From Clostridia bacterium (GTDB lineage Bacteria; Bacillota; Clostridia; Oscillospirales; Acutalibacteraceae), in NCBI GenBank assembly GCA_017474125.1, contig JAFVIF010000045.1:1-64000 (forward strand): 64,000 nt of DNA. Reading direction: 5' to 3'. The notes beneath the pieces were generated by a model. That model was not told where the DNA came from. It made no database searches and saw only the letters and a list, made by a program, of their open reading frames with translations. Positions 62,347-64,000 of the stretch are shown piece by piece. The position numbers and the translations under genes are program-made. Position 1 is the first letter of the stretch. Each line of letters begins with the position of its first letter.

Positions 62347-63505
62347 CGGATTTAAAAATAACGGAAAGCTAAAGCTTCTTATAATCGTGGGCACTCGTCC
62401 CGAAATAATCCGCCTTGCTGCGGTTATAAATAAGTGCAGGGAGTATTTTGATACCGTGCTTGCTCATACGGGACAGAACTACGACTATAACCTGAACGGT
62501 GTTTTCTTTAAGGACTTAGGCCTTGCCGATCCCGAGGTTTATCTTAATGCCGTTGGTAACGACTTGGGAGAAACTATGGGCAATATTATTGCTAAATCTT
62601 ATCAGCTTATGGTGGAAATCAAGCCCGATGCCGTACTTGTTTTAGGTGATACTAACTCCTGCCTTTCGGTAATCGGAGCTAAAAGACTTCATATTCCTAT
62701 TTTCCATATGGAAGCAGGCAACCGCTGTAAGGATGAATGTCTGCCCGAAGAAACTAACAGACGAATAGTTGATATTATCTCCGATGTTAATTTGGCTTAC
62801 AGCGAGCATGCCCGCCGTTATCTTGCAGATTGCGGACTGCCTAAAGAGAGAACCTACGTTACGGGCTCGCCTATGGCAGAGGTGTTGCATAATAATTTGG
62901 ACAGCATTGAAAAAAGCGATATCCATTCACGGCTTGGTCTCGAAAAGGGTAGGTATATTCTCCTTTCTGCTCACAGAGAAGAAAATATCGACACCGAAAA
63001 GAACTTTTTGTCACTTTTCAATGCAATAAATAAAATGGCGGAAAAATATGATATGCCTATTCTTTATTCCTGCCATCCGAGAAGTAAAAAGCGTATTGAA
63101 GCAAGCGGATTTAAGCTCGACAGCAGAGTTATTCAGCACGAGCCCTTGGGCTTCCACGATTATAACTGTCTGCAGATGAACGCTTTTGCCGTTGTTTCCG
63201 ACAGCGGAACGCTGCCTGAGGAAAGCTCCTTCTTTACGAGTGTAGGAAAACCGTTCCCTGCGGTATGTATCCGTACCTCTACCGAGCGCCCCGAAGCTCT
63301 TGATAAAGCTTGCTTTATTCTTGCAGGTATTGATGAAAAGAGTCTGCTTCAGGCGGTTGATACTGCAGTGGAAATGAATAAGAACAGCGACTTCGGTATT
63401 CCCGTTCCCGATTATAGGGAGGAAAACGTTTCTACAAAGGTTGTTAAAATTATTCAGTCCTATACCGGTGTAGTAAACAAAATGGTATGGAGAAAAGAAC
63501 AGTAA
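62339..63505 (+). CDS. capG: Non-hydrolysing UDP-N-acetylglucosamine 2-epimerase (CapG/WecB)
   Basis: A 388-residue enzyme with Gly-Thr-Arg-Pro-Glu-Ile-Ile-Arg, His-Thr-Gly-Gln-Asn-Tyr-Asp, Gly-Asp-Thr-Asn-Ser and a C-terminal Ser-Asp-Ser-Gly-Thr. In the CapE-CapF-CapG set it performs the last step to UDP-N-acetyl-L-fucosamine. A WecB role in UDP-ManNAc synthesis would look the same, but the neighbours favour CapG. It starts inside the end of the previous gene. A weak terminator-like sequence follows at about 63507-63542. Confidence 0.88.
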   Translation: MNNGFKNNGKLKLLIIVGTRPEIIRLAAVINKCREYFDTVLAHTGQNYDYNLNGVFFKDLGLADPEVYLNAVGNDLGETMGNIIAKSYQLMVEIKPDAVLVLGDTNSCLSVIGAKRLHIPIFHMEAGNRCKDECLPEETNRRIVDIISDVNLAYSEHARRYLADCGLPKERTYVTGSPMAEVLHNNLDSIEKSDIHSRLGLEKGRYILLSAHREENIDTEKNFLSLFNAINKMAEKYDMPILYSCHPRSKKRIEASGFKLDSRVIQHEPLGFHDYNCLQMNAFAVVSDSGTLPEESSFFTSVGKPFPAVCIRTSTERPEALDKACFILAGIDEKSLLQAVDTAVEMNKNSDFGIPVPDYREENVSTKVVKIIQSYTGVVNKMVWRKEQ

Positions 63506-63681
63506 AAAGCTACTTGAATGCGCTGTTTCTCGGCTTTTTTTAAGGGAAGTGGCATTGCATAAATATTCACGAATTATTCAAAAGAATGCTTAAATGCCCA
63601 TAAAAATAACCAAAATGTGTTTATAATGGTGCAATAATTCCGTTAAATTTATGTAAAAAGTAAAATTTTCTCAAAAATTAC
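63506..63681. other. Intergenic stretch after capG with no clear feature
   Basis: The only signal is a loose hairpin and T-run (AAAAAGC ... GGCTTTTTTT) at about 63507-63542, a weak candidate terminator. The rest is A+T-rich without coding signal. Confidence 0.4.
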
Positions 63682-63710
63682 TTGTTAATTGATATATCTT
63701 GTGTTATAAT
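63682..63710 (+). promoter_or_regulatory. SigA promoter before the second hairpin cluster
   Basis: TTGTTA 63682-63687 and a perfect TATAAT 63705-63710, spacer 17. Transcription would start near 63717, at the edge of the hairpin cluster. Confidence 0.65.
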
Positions 63711-63715
63711 CAACC

Positions 63716-63926
63716 TTGCAATTATAATGGTTATGGTTAGTCGAAACAAACTTGTTTCGACACAAAATCTTTGATTTTGCGGCAAATTTTCTTTGAAAAT
63801 TTGTCCATACCCATTGCAATGAATGTTGTGCAAAATTAAATCATAGAATTTAATTTTGCTATATCCGCTTAAAAAGCGGCTTGTCGAAGCGCTTTCAAGC
63901 GTTTCGACAAACAACAATCATTATAA
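63716..63926 (+). repeat. Second hairpin-rich element, probably transcribed
   Basis: An outer stem TTATAATG (63722-63729) pairs with CATTATAA (63919-63926). Within it lie six hairpins in a row: GTCGAAACA (63740-63761), CAAAATC-TTT-GATTTTG, CAAATTTTC-TTT-GAAAATTTG, GCAAAATTAAAT (63830-63859), CCGCTT-AAA-AAGCGG (63865-63879) and GTCGAAgCGCTT (63881-63910). A further pair TATGG/CCATA groups the first three. Its ends and sequence differ from the element at 33898 but the plan is alike. It could be a structured RNA or a non-autonomous mobile element. Confidence 0.5.
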
Positions 63927-64000
63927 AATAAGCGGTGTTTTCCGTTGCTTTAAGCCGATGAAAGCTTTGTTGGTATTAAAGCTATTGTGTTAATCAGTAG

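Noticed and set aside
63716..63926. CRISPR array or tRNA cluster
   Set aside because: Each hairpin is different, no constant repeat exists, and no acceptor stem or TPsiC-like loop is visible.

Overview
The window looks like a chromosomal segment of a Gram-positive Clostridia bacterium, probably Oscillospiraceae/Ruminococcaceae-like. The evidence is AGGAGG-type ribosome binding sites, many U-tailed terminators, a T-box leader, indirect Asn-tRNA synthesis genes, a dockerin remnant, DUF4838 and right-handed beta-helix glycan proteins, LicC/LicD, and moderately low GC. This is inferred from gene content; no rRNA or tRNA gene lies here.

Layout. 1-5300: tail of a membrane protein, a MerR remnant, a sialate-type esterase, a C-lectin/FGE-fold protein, a NamZ + GNAT pair and an orphan dockerin fragment. 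5300-10500: M20 peptidase, then a beta-helix protein and an EamA-type transporter divergent from an AraC regulator. 10700-16600: a tightly coupled three-gene unit of SF2 helicase, MoxR AAA+ ATPase and HExxH + VWA protein. 18086-24150: a T-box leader with an Asn specifier, then AspRS fused to a GatC domain, an N-terminally short GatA lacking two catalytic-triad residues, GatB with its active site intact, and an asparaginase-like protein. 24187-29965: three tandem DUF4838 paralogues from one strong promoter. 30000-35900: a zinc-ribbon membrane protein, a large secreted protein, a hairpin-rich intergenic element and a GH3 hexosaminidase. 36000-40700: uracil permease and upp, a possible noncoding RNA region, an iron alcohol dehydrogenase and a nitrilase-family hydrolase. 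40731-41576: an ARMT1-like/DUF89 protein. 41759-63505: a long same-strand cell-surface polysaccharide cluster, ending beside a second hairpin-rich element with its own promoter.

How the genes work together. NamZ and the GH3 enzyme suggest peptidoglycan fragment recycling. The polysaccharide cluster has a phosphoglycosyl transferase, four glycosyltransferases, Wzy-like and Wzx-like proteins, a complete CapE/CapF/CapG set for UDP-N-acetyl-L-fucosamine, LicC/LicD for a phosphocholine-type decoration, and an ATP-grasp/PLP/FemAB-like group that could add amino acids. Its middle (about 49.7-58.9 kb) is visibly richer in A+T, as expected for a variable serotype core.

The most unusual system is the Asn-tRNA operon. 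The sequence suggests a rebuilt transamidosome: the synthetase carries GatC covalently, GatA may be structural only, and ammonia may come from elsewhere, possibly from the adjacent asparaginase-like protein.
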